NCBI RefSeq assembly: GCF_017094505.1
Contig: NZ_CP064787.1
Coordinates: 248,001-312,000 of the forward strand
Length of the DNA: 64,000 nucleotides
Reading direction: 5' to 3'
DNA from: Halapricum desulfuricans
GTDB lineage: Archaea; Halobacteriota; Halobacteria; Halobacteriales; Haloarculaceae
Positions 33,686 to 41,789 of the stretch are shown here, in pieces. The notes beneath the pieces are model-generated. The model was not told where the DNA came from, searched no databases, and saw nothing but the letters and a program-made list of their open reading frames with translations. A program made the translations under genes and the position numbers. Position 1 is the stretch's first letter. Each line of letters opens with the position of its first letter.

Positions 33686-35080
33686 CTACGCGATCTGTTC
33701 GAACCAGTCTTCGACGCGGCCGAGCGGCGCGTCGGCGGCCTCCGCGACCGCCTCGGGATCCGATCCAGCCAGGTCTCCGACGGTCTCGATGCCGGCCGCG
33801 CGAAGACGGTCGGCGTAAGTCGGGCCGATGCCCTCGACAGTCTCGACGTCGGAGCCAGCCGCCCCGTCTCCGCTCTCCTCGGCAGTCATTTCGTCTGCAG
33901 TTGCCTCGTCGGTCGTTTCGTCTGCACTCTCTTCCCCAGCCGCGCTTTCCTCGTCGGCTTCCTGCTCGCGGGAGCGCTCGATGAACCAGTCGGCGACCTC
34001 GGGCCAGACGTCCTCGTGGGTGCTCGAGGAGACGGCGAGGCCGACGTGTCCCGTCGAGTACTCGATGATGCGGGTGTCCTCGCTCGGAATCGCGTCGTTG
34101 AACGGCTTGCTGGCCGACGGCGGGACGAGGTGGTCGTATTCGCCCAGGATCTGGAGGACGGGCATGTCGATGTTCTCGATGTCGACGTGCGTGCCGTCGA
34201 GTTCGAGTTCGTTTTTGTAGAGCTTGTTGCCCTGATAGATGTCCTCGAGGAACTGCTCGTAGGTCGCGCCGGCGACGTCGACGCCCTCCTCGAGCCACTG
34301 CTCCATCCGGCTGAAGTTCTTGACGAACGCCTCGTTGTCGAGGTTCTCGAAGAACTGGACGTACTTCGTGACGTAGTTCTGGACGGGGTCCATCAGCGCG
34401 AACCCCTCGTCGAGGAACTCCGCCGGGACGTTGCCGAACGTCTCGATCACAGTCGAGGGGTCGTAGTACTCCTCGTCGCCCCAGCGTTCGAGGACGCCGC
34501 CGGTCTCCTCGAAGTACAGCCCGGTGGCCATCAGCCCGAGGGCGTTGACCTTCTCGGCGTGCAGCGCCGTGTACATCGTGCTCATCGTCCCGCCCATGCA
34601 GTAGCCGAGAACGTTGATCTGGTCCTGTCCGGAGCGCTCGCGCACGACGTCGACGCAGTTGTCGATGTAGCGGTTGACGTAGTCGTCGAGAGTCAGATGC
34701 TGGTCGAGACGCGAGGGCTCGTTCCAGTCGATCAGGTAGACGTCGTGTCCGGCCTCGAGCAACCGCCGGACGACCGACCGATCGGGCTGCAAATCGAGGA
34801 TGTAGGGCTTGTTGATGAGCGCGTAGACGACGAGGATCGGGACCGCCTCGCGCTCTTGTTCGGGGACGTCGATACCCGCCGCTTCGGGATCGTAGTGGAG
34901 GAGTTCGAGCTTGTTCTCCTCGTAGACGACGTCGGCGGGCGTCCCGCCGACTTCGACCTCCTGCATCGTCTCGAGACGATCGTCGAGTACGCCGGCGAGT
35001 TCGACTGTCTCGGCCAGCTTCTCGACCCCCTGCCGTTGCGCGTCGATCACCGGACGCATCGGGTTGAACATGACGCTCAC
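33686..35080 (-). CDS. phaC: Class III PHA synthase catalytic subunit PhaC with HHH extension
   Basis: The 464-residue synthase polymerises hydroxyacyl-CoA into polyhydroxyalkanoate on granule surfaces, together with PhaE. The lipase-like box GYCMGG holds the catalytic Cys161; the Asp lies in [10 protein letters not shown] and the His in STGHVGL. The synthase core ends near residue 370. An acidic low-complexity linker of about 40 residues follows, then a helix-hairpin-helix domain ([25 protein letters not shown]) to the end. Haloarchaeal PhaC proteins are known to carry C-terminal extensions, and the HHH domain here would ordinarily bind DNA or another protein. The start overlaps the phaE stop by four bases. 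Confidence 0.95.
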   Translation of the reverse strand: MSVMFNPMRPVIDAQRQGVEKLAETVELAGVLDDRLETMQEVEVGGTPADVVYEENKLELLHYDPEAAGIDVPEQEREAVPILVVYALINKPYILDLQPDRSVVRRLLEAGHDVYLIDWNEPSRLDQHLTLDDYVNRYIDNCVDVVRERSGQDQINVLGYCMGGTMSTMYTALHAEKVNALGLMATGLYFEETGGVLERWGDEEYYDPSTVIETFGNVPAEFLDEGFALMDPVQNYVTKYVQFFENLDNEAFVKNFSRMEQWLEEGVDVAGATYEQFLEDIYQGNKLYKNELELDGTHVDIENIDMPVLQILGEYDHLVPPSASKPFNDAIPSEDTRIIEYSTGHVGLAVSSSTHEDVWPEVADWFIERSREQEADEESAAGEESADETTDEATADEMTAEESGDGAAGSDVETVEGIGPTYADRLRAAGIETVGDLAGSDPEAVAEAADAPLGRVEDWFEQIA

Positions 35081-35631
35081 TCCTCGAGTGCGTCGAGGAC
35101 GCGGTCGAGTTTGTCTTCGAGATCCTGCTGGCGTCGCTCGAGTTCGACGAGGCGCTCGCCGACCTCGACGACGTCCTCGCGCGTGGCGAACCCGAGTTCG
35201 CCCAGCGACTCCTGGGTGACGTCGTCGGCCTCCTGTCGGAGCTCGAGCATCGACTCGACGAGCTGTCCGTTCGCGGCCGCGAACGCGCTCGTCTCCATCA
35301 CTTCCTTGAACGCCTTGTTCGCCGACTGCAGCCAGATGTCACGGAACTCCGTGGCTTCGACCTCCTCGCCCTGGGCGGCGTCGACCGACCGCTCGAACAT
35401 CTGCTCGGCGGCGTCCATCCAGACCTCGTAAGCGTCGTTGTAGCCTTCGATCCCCTCCGCGAGCGTCTCGTCGTCGGGCGTGGAGTCGGCGAACACGTCG
35501 TTCCAGGACTCCATGAACGCTGTCTGGGCCTGCATGCTCTGCTCGAACGACTCCGCGAGCGCCTCGTTCATCTCTTCGGTCATCTGGTTCCACTCGTCGA
35601 TGCTGTCGGTGGTGTCGCTATCGTTGCTCAT
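35077..35631 (-). CDS. phaE: PHA synthase subunit PhaE
   Basis: The 184-residue acidic helical protein has MEPDD-free N-terminus [16 protein letters not shown], repeated Trp/Phe-containing amphipathic helices ([28 protein letters not shown]) and a C-terminal coiled coil ending [14 protein letters not shown]. It is the second subunit of the class III synthase and is required for PhaC activity. The four-base overlap with phaC shows tight coupling. It follows phaP by 44 bases. Haloarchaeal PhaE is shorter than bacterial PhaE, as seen here. Confidence 0.93.
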   Translation of the reverse strand: MSNDSDTTDSIDEWNQMTEEMNEALAESFEQSMQAQTAFMESWNDVFADSTPDDETLAEGIEGYNDAYEVWMDAAEQMFERSVDAAQGEEVEATEFRDIWLQSANKAFKEVMETSAFAAANGQLVESMLELRQEADDVTQESLGELGFATREDVVEVGERLVELERRQQDLEDKLDRVLDALEE

Positions 35632-35675
35632 GTGTGTTGTATGGGTCGTTCACGAAAGAAATAACTGCCGCCCGA

Positions 35676-36230
35676 TCAGGCCTCGGTGGCCTGTTCCTGC
35701 GCGTCCTGAACCGTCTCGGCGGCCTGTTCCTGCGCGTCCTGGACCTGCTTCTGGTACTGCTTGATCTGATCGACCATCTGCTCGGTGGCCTCGACGGACC
35801 GAGATTCGAGGTCTTCGTGGGCCTCCAGAAGCATCGAGAGCTGCTCGTCCAGCGCCTCAAGCGTTTCCTCTGTCAGTTCGTCGTAGCTCTCGTAGCCGTC
35901 GCCGGCCTCCGCCTGCAGCGTGTCGAACGCTTCCTCGTGGTTCTCCAGCAGGAACTCGAACTGCTCGTCGACCGTCGTTCGGATCTCCTCGACTGGAACG
36001 TCCGTACCGGGAACCGACGACTCGATGGCGTCGAGGTAGCCGTGGATCGCCGTCCGGCTCAGCTCGACGCTACGGCGCTGGGCCGACTGCTGGCTCTCCA
36101 TACTGTCGAGCATCGCCTGGCTCATTCGCTGCTGGAACTGCAGGCCCTGCTCGAGGGCTGTCTGTGTCTGTTCGATCGATGCGCGCTGCAGTTCGAATGC
36201 GGTCGTGACGGGAGTCGTGTAGTCTGTCAT
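35676..36230 (-). CDS. phaP: Phasin PhaP
   Basis: The 184-residue helical, acidic granule-coat protein starts MTDYTTPVTTAFELQR, followed by GLQFQQRMSQAMLDSMESQQSAQRR. The same words occur in the solo phasin at 32503. The C-terminal tail has a duplicated DAQEQAAE/DAQEQATE ending. The ATG at 36230 is two bases after the phaR stop; an upstream in-frame GTG at 36236 overlaps phaR. The order phaR-phaP-phaE-phaC is the known haloarchaeal PHA cluster, where phasin is the main granule-associated protein. Confidence 0.93.
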   Translation of the reverse strand: MTDYTTPVTTAFELQRASIEQTQTALEQGLQFQQRMSQAMLDSMESQQSAQRRSVELSRTAIHGYLDAIESSVPGTDVPVEEIRTTVDEQFEFLLENHEEAFDTLQAEAGDGYESYDELTEETLEALDEQLSMLLEAHEDLESRSVEATEQMVDQIKQYQKQVQDAQEQAAETVQDAQEQATEA

Positions 36231-36232
36231 GG

Positions 36233-36523
36233 TCACTCACTTCGGTTGCGTTTGACTGGGAGAACGACAGCCTGAACGATGTCGCCTTCCTCGATGTCCA
36301 GCGCCTCGCGTTCGGCGTCCGGGATGGAGATCCGGCCGCCGCTCTGCACGCGGGTCTTGAACGTCGCCAGCTGGCTCATCGCACCGAGCTGGTTCATGTC
36401 CATCCCGGACGCCCCACCGCCCATCATCGATCGAAGGAACTCCTGTTGCTGTTCGATCGCCTGCTCGCTCGCTTCCTGAAACATCGTCGGCGGCCACGGG
36501 AAACTGTCGTCCTCGTCTGTCAT
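36233..36523 (-). CDS. phaR: PhaR, AbrB/SpoVT-fold PHA regulator
   Basis: The 96-residue protein has an N-terminal helical part (SFPWPPTMFQEASEQAIEQQQEFLRSMMGG). Its C-terminal AbrB/MazE swapped-hairpin domain reads RVQSGGRISIPDAEREALDIEEGDIVQAVV. In haloarchaea PhaR is a granule-associated repressor of phaRP that links granule formation to transcription. The ATG at 36523 is chosen; the frame is open to 36667 but the extra residues cross the promoter. The gene heads phaRPEC. A candidate own-operator lies at 36553-36595. Confidence 0.92.
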   Translation of the reverse strand: MTDEDDSFPWPPTMFQEASEQAIEQQQEFLRSMMGGGASGMDMNQLGAMSQLATFKTRVQSGGRISIPDAEREALDIEEGDIVQAVVLPVKRNRSE

Positions 36524-36552
36524 CTGTTGTCTCTGTCTATATCGGCCGAACA

Positions 36553-36595
36553 CATAAGAGTTCCCCTCAGAACCATTCAATACCATCTGATGCCG
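36553..36595 (-). promoter_or_regulatory. phaRPEC promoter with putative PhaR site
   Basis: Read leftward, GATGGTATTGAATGGTTCTGA precedes a TATA-like element CTCTTATGTG (about 36552-36561), which stands 30-38 bases before the phaR ATG. AATGGTTCTGA and ATGGTATT are shared with the solo phasin promoter. Confidence 0.5.
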
Positions 36596-36610
36596 TGTGT
36601 CGATCTTCGA

Positions 36611-36627
36611 TGTCACGTATCGTGACA
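36611..36627. promoter_or_regulatory. Perfect inverted repeat between phaR and pyk
   Basis: TGTCACG TAT CGTGACA has perfect 7-base arms and a 3-base centre, and lies in the divergent gap. It is 88 bases from the phaR start and 131 bases from the pyk start. It could be an operator for either gene. Confidence 0.45.
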
Positions 36628-36757
36628 CTGCTCGTTCAACCGCCGCTTGTAATCCGTTGAGAACCACGGGCGGGTTTCATGTCGCAGGCGCGTCGATACC
36701 CTAGTATGCCCAACGGAATCACCAGCGACTTTTCGACAGCCCTGGAGGGGAACAGCG

Positions 36758-38515
36758 ATGCGTAACGCCAAGATCGTCTGTACGCTCGGTCCGGCCTCGG
36801 ATTCGCTGGAGGGGATCACCGGCCTCGCGGAGGCCGGCATGTCGGTCGCCCGACTCAACGCCAGCCACGGCTCGCCCGAGGAACGGCGAGAGACCATCGC
36901 CCGGGTTCGGGAGGTCGACAAGCAGGTCGACCACCCCGTCGCGGTCATGCACGATATCCCCGGCCCGGAGATCCGCACCGCTGACATCGACGAGCCGGTT
37001 CACCTGGCAGCCGACTCCCGAATCCGGTTTTACCAGGGCGACGACGCCACTGCCGAGGCGGTCGGGCTCTCGCTGGACATTTCGGCCGTCGAGGAGGGAG
37101 ACCGCGTGTTGCTCGATGACGGCCGCATCGAAACCACCGTCGAGGACGTCGACGGCTCGGACGTCTACGCCCGCGTCGAAAACGGCGGGAAACTGCAGGC
37201 CCGCAAGGGCGTCAACATCCCCGGCGTGGAACTCGGCCTGCCGACCGTCACGGAAAAAGACCGCCAGGAACTGAAAGTCGCCGCCGAGGAGGAAGTCGAT
37301 CTGGTCGCCGCCTCGTTCGTCCGGGACGGCGCCGACATCCGCGAAATCGCCGACACCCTCGAGGAGTTCGGCGCCGACATCCCCATCGTCGCCAAAATCG
37401 AACGCGCCGGCGCCGTCCAGAACCTCGACAGCATCATCGAGGAAGCCTACGGAGTCATGGTCGCCCGCGGCGACCTCGGCGTCGAACTTCCCTTAGAGGA
37501 AGTGCCACTGTACCAGAAACGGATCATCCGCAAGTGCAACGAGGCGGGCGTGCCCGTGATCACCGCCACCGAGATGCTCGACTCGATGGTCGAGGCCCGC
37601 CGCCCCACCCGCGCCGAAGCCTCAGACGTCGCCAACGCCGTCCTGGACGGCACCGACGCGGTCATGCTCTCGGGCGAAACCGCCATTGGCAACCACCCCG
37701 CACGCGTCGTCGACACCATGGCCAGCATCGTCGAAGAGGTCGAACACAGCGAGGAGTACGAAACCGTCCGCCAACAGCGGATTCCCGAAGCGGAAGGGAC
37801 CCGTGCCGACGCGCTGGCCCACGCCGCGCGCTTCCTCGCCGAGGACGTCGACGCCTCCGCGATCGTCGCCGCCAGCGAGTCGGGCCACTCCGCGCTGAAG
37901 ATGGCCAAGTTCCGCCCCTGCGTTCCCATCATCGCCTCGACGCCCAACGATCGCGTCCGGCGGCGACTCGCCCTCTCCTGGGGCATCCACCCGACCACCA
38001 TCCCCCGCACCACTGAAGGGGCCGACGCCATCATCCAGAACGCTGCCGAGTCAGCGCTCGACACCGGGATCGTCAGAGACGGCGACAGGCTCGTCGTCAT
38101 GTCGGGCATGATGACCGAACTCGAGGGGGTCGATAGTTCGAACATGCTGAAGATCCACGTCGCGGCCGAGACGACCGTCCGCGGCGACGCCGTCGTCGGC
38201 GGCCTCGTCACGGGCGAACTCCACCGCGTCGAGGACGGCGACCTCTCGACCGTTCCCGAGGGAGCGATCGCAGTGGTCTCGGAGTACAGCGGCGAACTGG
38301 CCGGCGACGCCGAGCGCGTCCGCGGTATCGTGGGCGGGGAGCGCGGCATGAAGCCGGGTTCGACGAGTCACGCCGCCGTCTTCGCCCGCGAACACGGGAT
38401 CCCGATGATCGCTGACGTCGAAGTTCCGGACGAACTCGAAGACGGAACCGTCGTCACGCTCGACGCCGAGAAGGCCATGCTCTATCGCGACGCTGGTGAC
38501 GATTCGGCTCGGTAG
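36758..38515 (+). CDS. pyk: Pyruvate kinase with C-terminal PEP-utiliser domain
   Basis: The 585-residue enzyme converts phosphoenolpyruvate and ADP to pyruvate and ATP. It has the N-terminal KIVCTLGPAS, RLNASHG, the active-site KIERAGAVQNLDSII with the catalytic Lys, and MVARGDLGVELP. The regulatory C domain follows to about residue 470. The last 110 residues form an extra domain with GSTSHAAVFAREHGIP, the phosphohistidine (swivelling) motif of PEP-utilising enzymes, as in Bacillus-type pyruvate kinases. It diverges from phaRPEC, which draws on acetyl units from this pathway. Start at the ATG at 36758. Confidence 0.96.
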   Translation: MRNAKIVCTLGPASDSLEGITGLAEAGMSVARLNASHGSPEERRETIARVREVDKQVDHPVAVMHDIPGPEIRTADIDEPVHLAADSRIRFYQGDDATAEAVGLSLDISAVEEGDRVLLDDGRIETTVEDVDGSDVYARVENGGKLQARKGVNIPGVELGLPTVTEKDRQELKVAAEEEVDLVAASFVRDGADIREIADTLEEFGADIPIVAKIERAGAVQNLDSIIEEAYGVMVARGDLGVELPLEEVPLYQKRIIRKCNEAGVPVITATEMLDSMVEARRPTRAEASDVANAVLDGTDAVMLSGETAIGNHPARVVDTMASIVEEVEHSEEYETVRQQRIPEAEGTRADALAHAARFLAEDVDASAIVAASESGHSALKMAKFRPCVPIIASTPNDRVRRRLALSWGIHPTTIPRTTEGADAIIQNAAESALDTGIVRDGDRLVVMSGMMTELEGVDSSNMLKIHVAAETTVRGDAVVGGLVTGELHRVEDGDLSTVPEGAIAVVSEYSGELAGDAERVRGIVGGERGMKPGSTSHAAVFAREHGIPMIADVEVPDELEDGTVVTLDAEKAMLYRDAGDDSAR

Positions 38516-38569
38516 TCGCTGTTCGACACCAATACTCGAAAAAACGCAAGCCGTATTTGGCCGACGGAG

Positions 38570-39340
38570 TTATTTGGCCGTGAATCCGCTGTCGACGGTC
38601 AGCGCTTCGCCGTTCGTGAACGACGCGCCGTCGGAACAGAGCCACAGGACGGCGTCGGCGATCTCTTCGGGTCTGCCCAGCCGGTCCTGGGAGTGCATCC
38701 CCTCGATCCACTCCCGGACGTTCTCGTTGGTGCTGATACCGGCCTCTTCGAGCATCTGCGTCTCGATGAAGCCGGGACAGACGGCGTTGACGCGGATGTC
38801 CTGGTCGGCGTATTCCCAGGCGGCGGTCTTGGTGAGTCCGAGCACGCCGTGCTTGGCCGAGACGTACGCCGAGGAGTTCTCGAAGCCGACCTTCCCGAGG
38901 ATCGACGCCATGTTGATGACGACGCCGCCGTCGTCCTGGTCGGTCATCTGCCCGAGTTCGGCTTTCAGCGAGCGCCAGACGCCGTTCAGGTTGATGTCGA
39001 TCGTCTGTTCCCACTCTTCCTCGGGAACGTCGCCCGCCGGGTCCTCGCCGCCGCTGATCCCGGCGTTGTTGACCGCGTAGTCCAGCCGACCGAACTCTTC
39101 GACGGCGGTCTCGACCATCGCTTCCACGTCGGCCATGTCCGTGACGTCCGTCGAGACGTAGACTGCCTCGCCGCCGTCGCTCTCAATCTGTTCGACCGTG
39201 GCCTGTCCGCCCTCGTCGTCGACGTCCGCGACGACCACCGACGCGCCGCTGTCGGCGAACTGCACGGCTACTTCCCGACCGATACCTGACGCGCCACCCG
39301 TGACGGCGGCCACGCGGCCGCTGAAATCATAGCTTGTCAT
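38570..39340 (-). CDS. Short-chain dehydrogenase/reductase (SDR)
   Basis: The 256-residue classical SDR has the cofactor loop TGGASGIG (residues 15-22), NNAG near 92, catalytic Ser (NMASIL), Tyr and Lys (SAYVSAKHG) and the C-terminal PGFIET segment. Asp after the second strand (VVADVDDEG) favours NAD over NADP. Similar proteins are annotated glucose 1-dehydrogenase or 3-oxoacyl-ACP reductase, but the substrate cannot be told. It converges on pyk. A link to PHA (acetoacetyl-CoA reductase, PhaB) is possible from distance only and is not supported by a motif. Confidence 0.9.
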   Translation of the reverse strand: MTSYDFSGRVAAVTGGASGIGREVAVQFADSGASVVVADVDDEGGQATVEQIESDGGEAVYVSTDVTDMADVEAMVETAVEEFGRLDYAVNNAGISGGEDPAGDVPEEEWEQTIDINLNGVWRSLKAELGQMTDQDDGGVVINMASILGKVGFENSSAYVSAKHGVLGLTKTAAWEYADQDIRVNAVCPGFIETQMLEEAGISTNENVREWIEGMHSQDRLGRPEEIADAVLWLCSDGASFTNGEALTVDSGFTAK

Positions 39341-39517
39341 GCAATCTAGAACAGACAGGCGTCGTATTTGGATCTTTGGTCATTCAAGGACATGTTTTTC
39401 TAATGGCCGGTCCGTCGAGTTCTCCCGACCCGGTTTCGATGCGTGGACACTCGACGGATCCGACCCGGATTGTGCGAGGTGTACAAGGCTGAAGAGTCTG
39501 GAACACCAAGGACAGGT

Positions 39518-39898
39518 ATGGTCGAGAGAGACGCCGTTGTCGAGGCACTGCGGGGGGTTCACGACCCGGAGATCCCGGTCAACGTCTACGATCTCGGTCT
39601 CGTCTACGAGATCGACCTGGAAGACAGCGCTGTCGAGGTCGAGATGACTCTGACGAGTCCGACCTGTCCGATCGCGGGCCAGATGGTCAACCGTGCCGAA
39701 GCCGCCGTCGAGGCAGTCGAGGGCGTCGAGACGGCGACCGTTGAACTCGTCTGGGACCCGCCGTGGTCCCCGGAGATGGCGACCGACGAGGGGCAGATGC
39801 AACTCGCGGCGATGGGGATCTCGGTCGGCGATAGCGACGCCGAGGGGAACGAGCACACGGACGCCGACACGTCGCCGGACGCCGACACACCGTTTTGA
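39518..39898 (+). CDS. MIP18/DUF59-family iron-sulfur assembly protein
   Basis: The 126-residue protein has the DUF59 fold start VVEALRGVHDPEIPVNVYDLGLVYEIDL and the family cysteine in TSPTCPIAGQM. It has WDPPWSPEM in the last strand, as in SufT and PaaD proteins. Members help assemble or deliver Fe-S clusters; the single Cys is the conserved one. The Asp/Thr/Glu-rich C-terminal tail of about 25 residues is typical of haloarchaeal proteins. The ATG at 39518 is chosen because homologues begin just before VVEAL; an ATG at 39443 would add unrelated residues. Confidence 0.88.
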   Translation: MVERDAVVEALRGVHDPEIPVNVYDLGLVYEIDLEDSAVEVEMTLTSPTCPIAGQMVNRAEAAVEAVEGVETATVELVWDPPWSPEMATDEGQMQLAAMGISVGDSDAEGNEHTDADTSPDADTPF

Positions 39899-39943
39899 CG
39901 ACCGCAAGACGTGATCGAAGGACAGTCGACATCGCAACTGCCG

Positions 39944-40957
39944 TCACGAGTAGGCGGCATCGGCGCGGACGCCAGCGAGCGCGTACGCGAGGATGATTCC
40001 CGTGACGAAGACCGCCGCTCCGAGCAGCAACACGAGGCTGAGCGTATCGAGGAGCGCGACCTCGAACCACGCGGCGAGTTCGCCGAGTCCGACGGCGACG
40101 CTTGCGAGCAACAGCATGATCCCGAAATAGATCGTGACGTCGTCCTCGTCGATGTAGACCGTCGCCGCCGAGCCGATTCTGGCTCCGAGCGCGCTTCCCA
40201 CCAGCAGGGCCGTGACGACACCGAAATCGATCGCACCCGAGCGCCCGTAGGTGAACGCGCCGACGGCGCCGGACATCAGTGCCCCGAACAGGCTCGTGCC
40301 GACGGCCGCGGCGATCGGAACGCCGATAACGTAGTGGATCGCCGGCATCCGGATGAACCCGCCCCCGACGCCGAGGAACCCCGAGACGACGCCGACGCCA
40401 CCACCGACGCCGGAGATCGTCCACAGCGAGGCGCTGCTCCCGTCGGTGAGCGTCACCGTCGGCGGGATATTGTACGACTTGATGGCCTTTGCGATGTCGG
40501 GGACGTCGTCGGCACCACGGGTATCGTCCGAGCCGTCGGTCGTGTCGCTCGCTTCGTCGCCCTGTAGCGCGTTCCGGGTGAACAACAGACCGATCGCGGC
40601 GAGCAACAGGACGTAACTGGTCCCGACGACGATCTCGGCGTAGCCGAGCGCTTCGAGTCCGAACACCAGTCGCTTTCCGAGTTCGATGCCGAGCGCGATG
40701 CCGACGAACATCAGTGCCCCGAGCGTGTAATCGACCTGCCCCACGTCGTGGTGCTTGAGCGTCGCGATCACGGCGGTCCCGAATACGAACGCCATGCTCG
40801 ACCCGATCGCGACCGGCGCGGGATAGCCCAGCAACAGCAGCACCGGCGTGACGAGAAACGACCCACCCATACCGAAAAAGCCGAAGAAGACGCCGACCAT
40901 GAAGCCGAAGCTCACGAACAGCGCGAGCAGGCCGGCGTCGAATCCGAGCAGTTCCAT
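39944..40957 (-). CDS. TauE/SafE family (TSUP) permease
   Basis: The 337-residue protein has eight or so membrane helices in two homologous halves. Each half has the family signature: FFGMGGSFLVTPVLLLLG near the N-terminus and FLGVGGGFIRMPAIHYVIG in the second half. A hydrophilic loop of about 40 residues separates the halves. The family exports sulfite, sulfoacetate or other organosulfur anions, or takes up such substrates. The ATG at 40957 (MELLGFDAG) is used. No sulfur-metabolism gene is adjacent. Confidence 0.9.
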   Translation of the reverse strand: MELLGFDAGLLALFVSFGFMVGVFFGFFGMGGSFLVTPVLLLLGYPAPVAIGSSMAFVFGTAVIATLKHHDVGQVDYTLGALMFVGIALGIELGKRLVFGLEALGYAEIVVGTSYVLLLAAIGLLFTRNALQGDEASDTTDGSDDTRGADDVPDIAKAIKSYNIPPTVTLTDGSSASLWTISGVGGGVGVVSGFLGVGGGFIRMPAIHYVIGVPIAAAVGTSLFGALMSGAVGAFTYGRSGAIDFGVVTALLVGSALGARIGSAATVYIDEDDVTIYFGIMLLLASVAVGLGELAAWFEVALLDTLSLVLLLGAAVFVTGIILAYALAGVRADAAYS

Positions 40958-41092
40958 GTGTCTGAGTTGGCGGGGAGTCCGCTCCCGTCGTTGTCCGTCG
41001 ACTGTCCGTCTCGATAGGGATGCGCGTCGCCGATCGGGTGGCCGGATCATCGTTCCCGGGCGAAATCAATGGATTTTGACTCGAATCCCTCT
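40958..41092. other. Intergenic part of the tauE upstream region
   Basis: This is the upstream region of the leftward TauE gene and runs into repeat B at 41093. I see no other gene in it, and no clear TATA box. Confidence 0.3.
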
Positions 41093-41176
41093 CATACGAT
41101 CGGTTGTAAGTCTGTTCCGGATCGATCGCATCTGTTATGCGATCGCACCGGTAAATCGTTACAACCGACCGTATCA
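41093..41176. repeat. Long imperfect palindrome, family 1 copy B
   Basis: The outer arms TCATACGATCGGTTGTAA (from 41093) and TTACAACCGACCGTATCA (to 41176) pair along 18 bases with two mismatches. The inner stem is GATCGCAT/ATGCGATC. The core words GTAAGTCTGTTCCGGATCGA and CCGGTAAATCG match copy A. It lies between divergent genes, so unlike copies A, D and E it is not at a stop codon. Confidence 0.8.
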
Positions 41177-41378
41177 GTCCGGCTACCTGCCCCCACTAGG
41201 CCAGTGGTTCTGATAACGCTTTTGGGACATCTGTACAAGACTATCGCCACGGCACCGACGGGTCGGACAATCCGTATCGAAAGGTGACACGCGGGTGGAA
41301 ACGGAGCCGTGGGCCGGACACTATGGCCCCCTATATCGAGGCTGGAAACCTACCGACAGCGAGCAAGTATCGACGAGT

Positions 41379-41789
41379 ATGGATGTCGGTCCGGATCGGG
41401 GCCACGTCGTCGCGCTCTCGGTGCTCGCGCTGTTTGCGCTGGGACTGACGCCGGCGACAGTCGCGCCCGCCGCCCAGCCGTCGGCCGAGCCGCTGGATTT
41501 CGACGCCTGTACCGAGTGCGGGCCCCCGATACTGCTGAGCGAGGTCTCAGCCGACGATCCGCCGGTGAGCAACGGGACGACCACAGCGAACGTGACCGGC
41601 GAGACGACTGAGACGACCACAGCGAACGCGACGGACGACCCGACAGTCGACGCCTACATCGAATCGGGGGCGGCAACGCCGAGCGCGTCCAGCGCGTTGG
41701 CGACCGCGTTTCGCGCGCCGGCGACGACGGCCAGCCGCGCGGCCCGGGTCTCGGGGTCGGCGGCCGTCAGCACCGGACACTCCCGATAG
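41379..41789 (+). CDS. Possible secreted protein, apparently cut off by argS
   Basis: From the ATG at 41379 a frame of 136 codons starts with a signal-like segment ([24 protein letters not shown]). It goes on to [14 protein letters not shown] and a Thr/Asn-rich low-complexity part ([21 protein letters not shown]). After about 41650 it continues only as the antisense of the argS 3' end, with an alanine/serine-rich reading that looks like shadow sequence. The front half looks like the start of a haloarchaeal surface protein. The missing rest suggests truncation, or the ORF is chance. An in-frame ATG at 41295 is too far upstream of the signal. Confidence 0.35.
   Translation: MDVGPDRGHVVALSVLALFALGLTPATVAPAAQPSAEPLDFDACTECGPPILLSEVSADDPPVSNGTTTANVTGETTETTTANATDDPTVDAYIESGAATPSASSALATAFRAPATTASRAARVSGSAAVSTGHSR

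Noticed and set aside
38570-39340. PhaB acetoacetyl-CoA reductase for the PHA cluster
   Set aside because: The SDR fold is clear, but the cofactor-binding Asp favours NAD and it is separated from phaRPEC by pyk; no PhaB-specific motif was seen.
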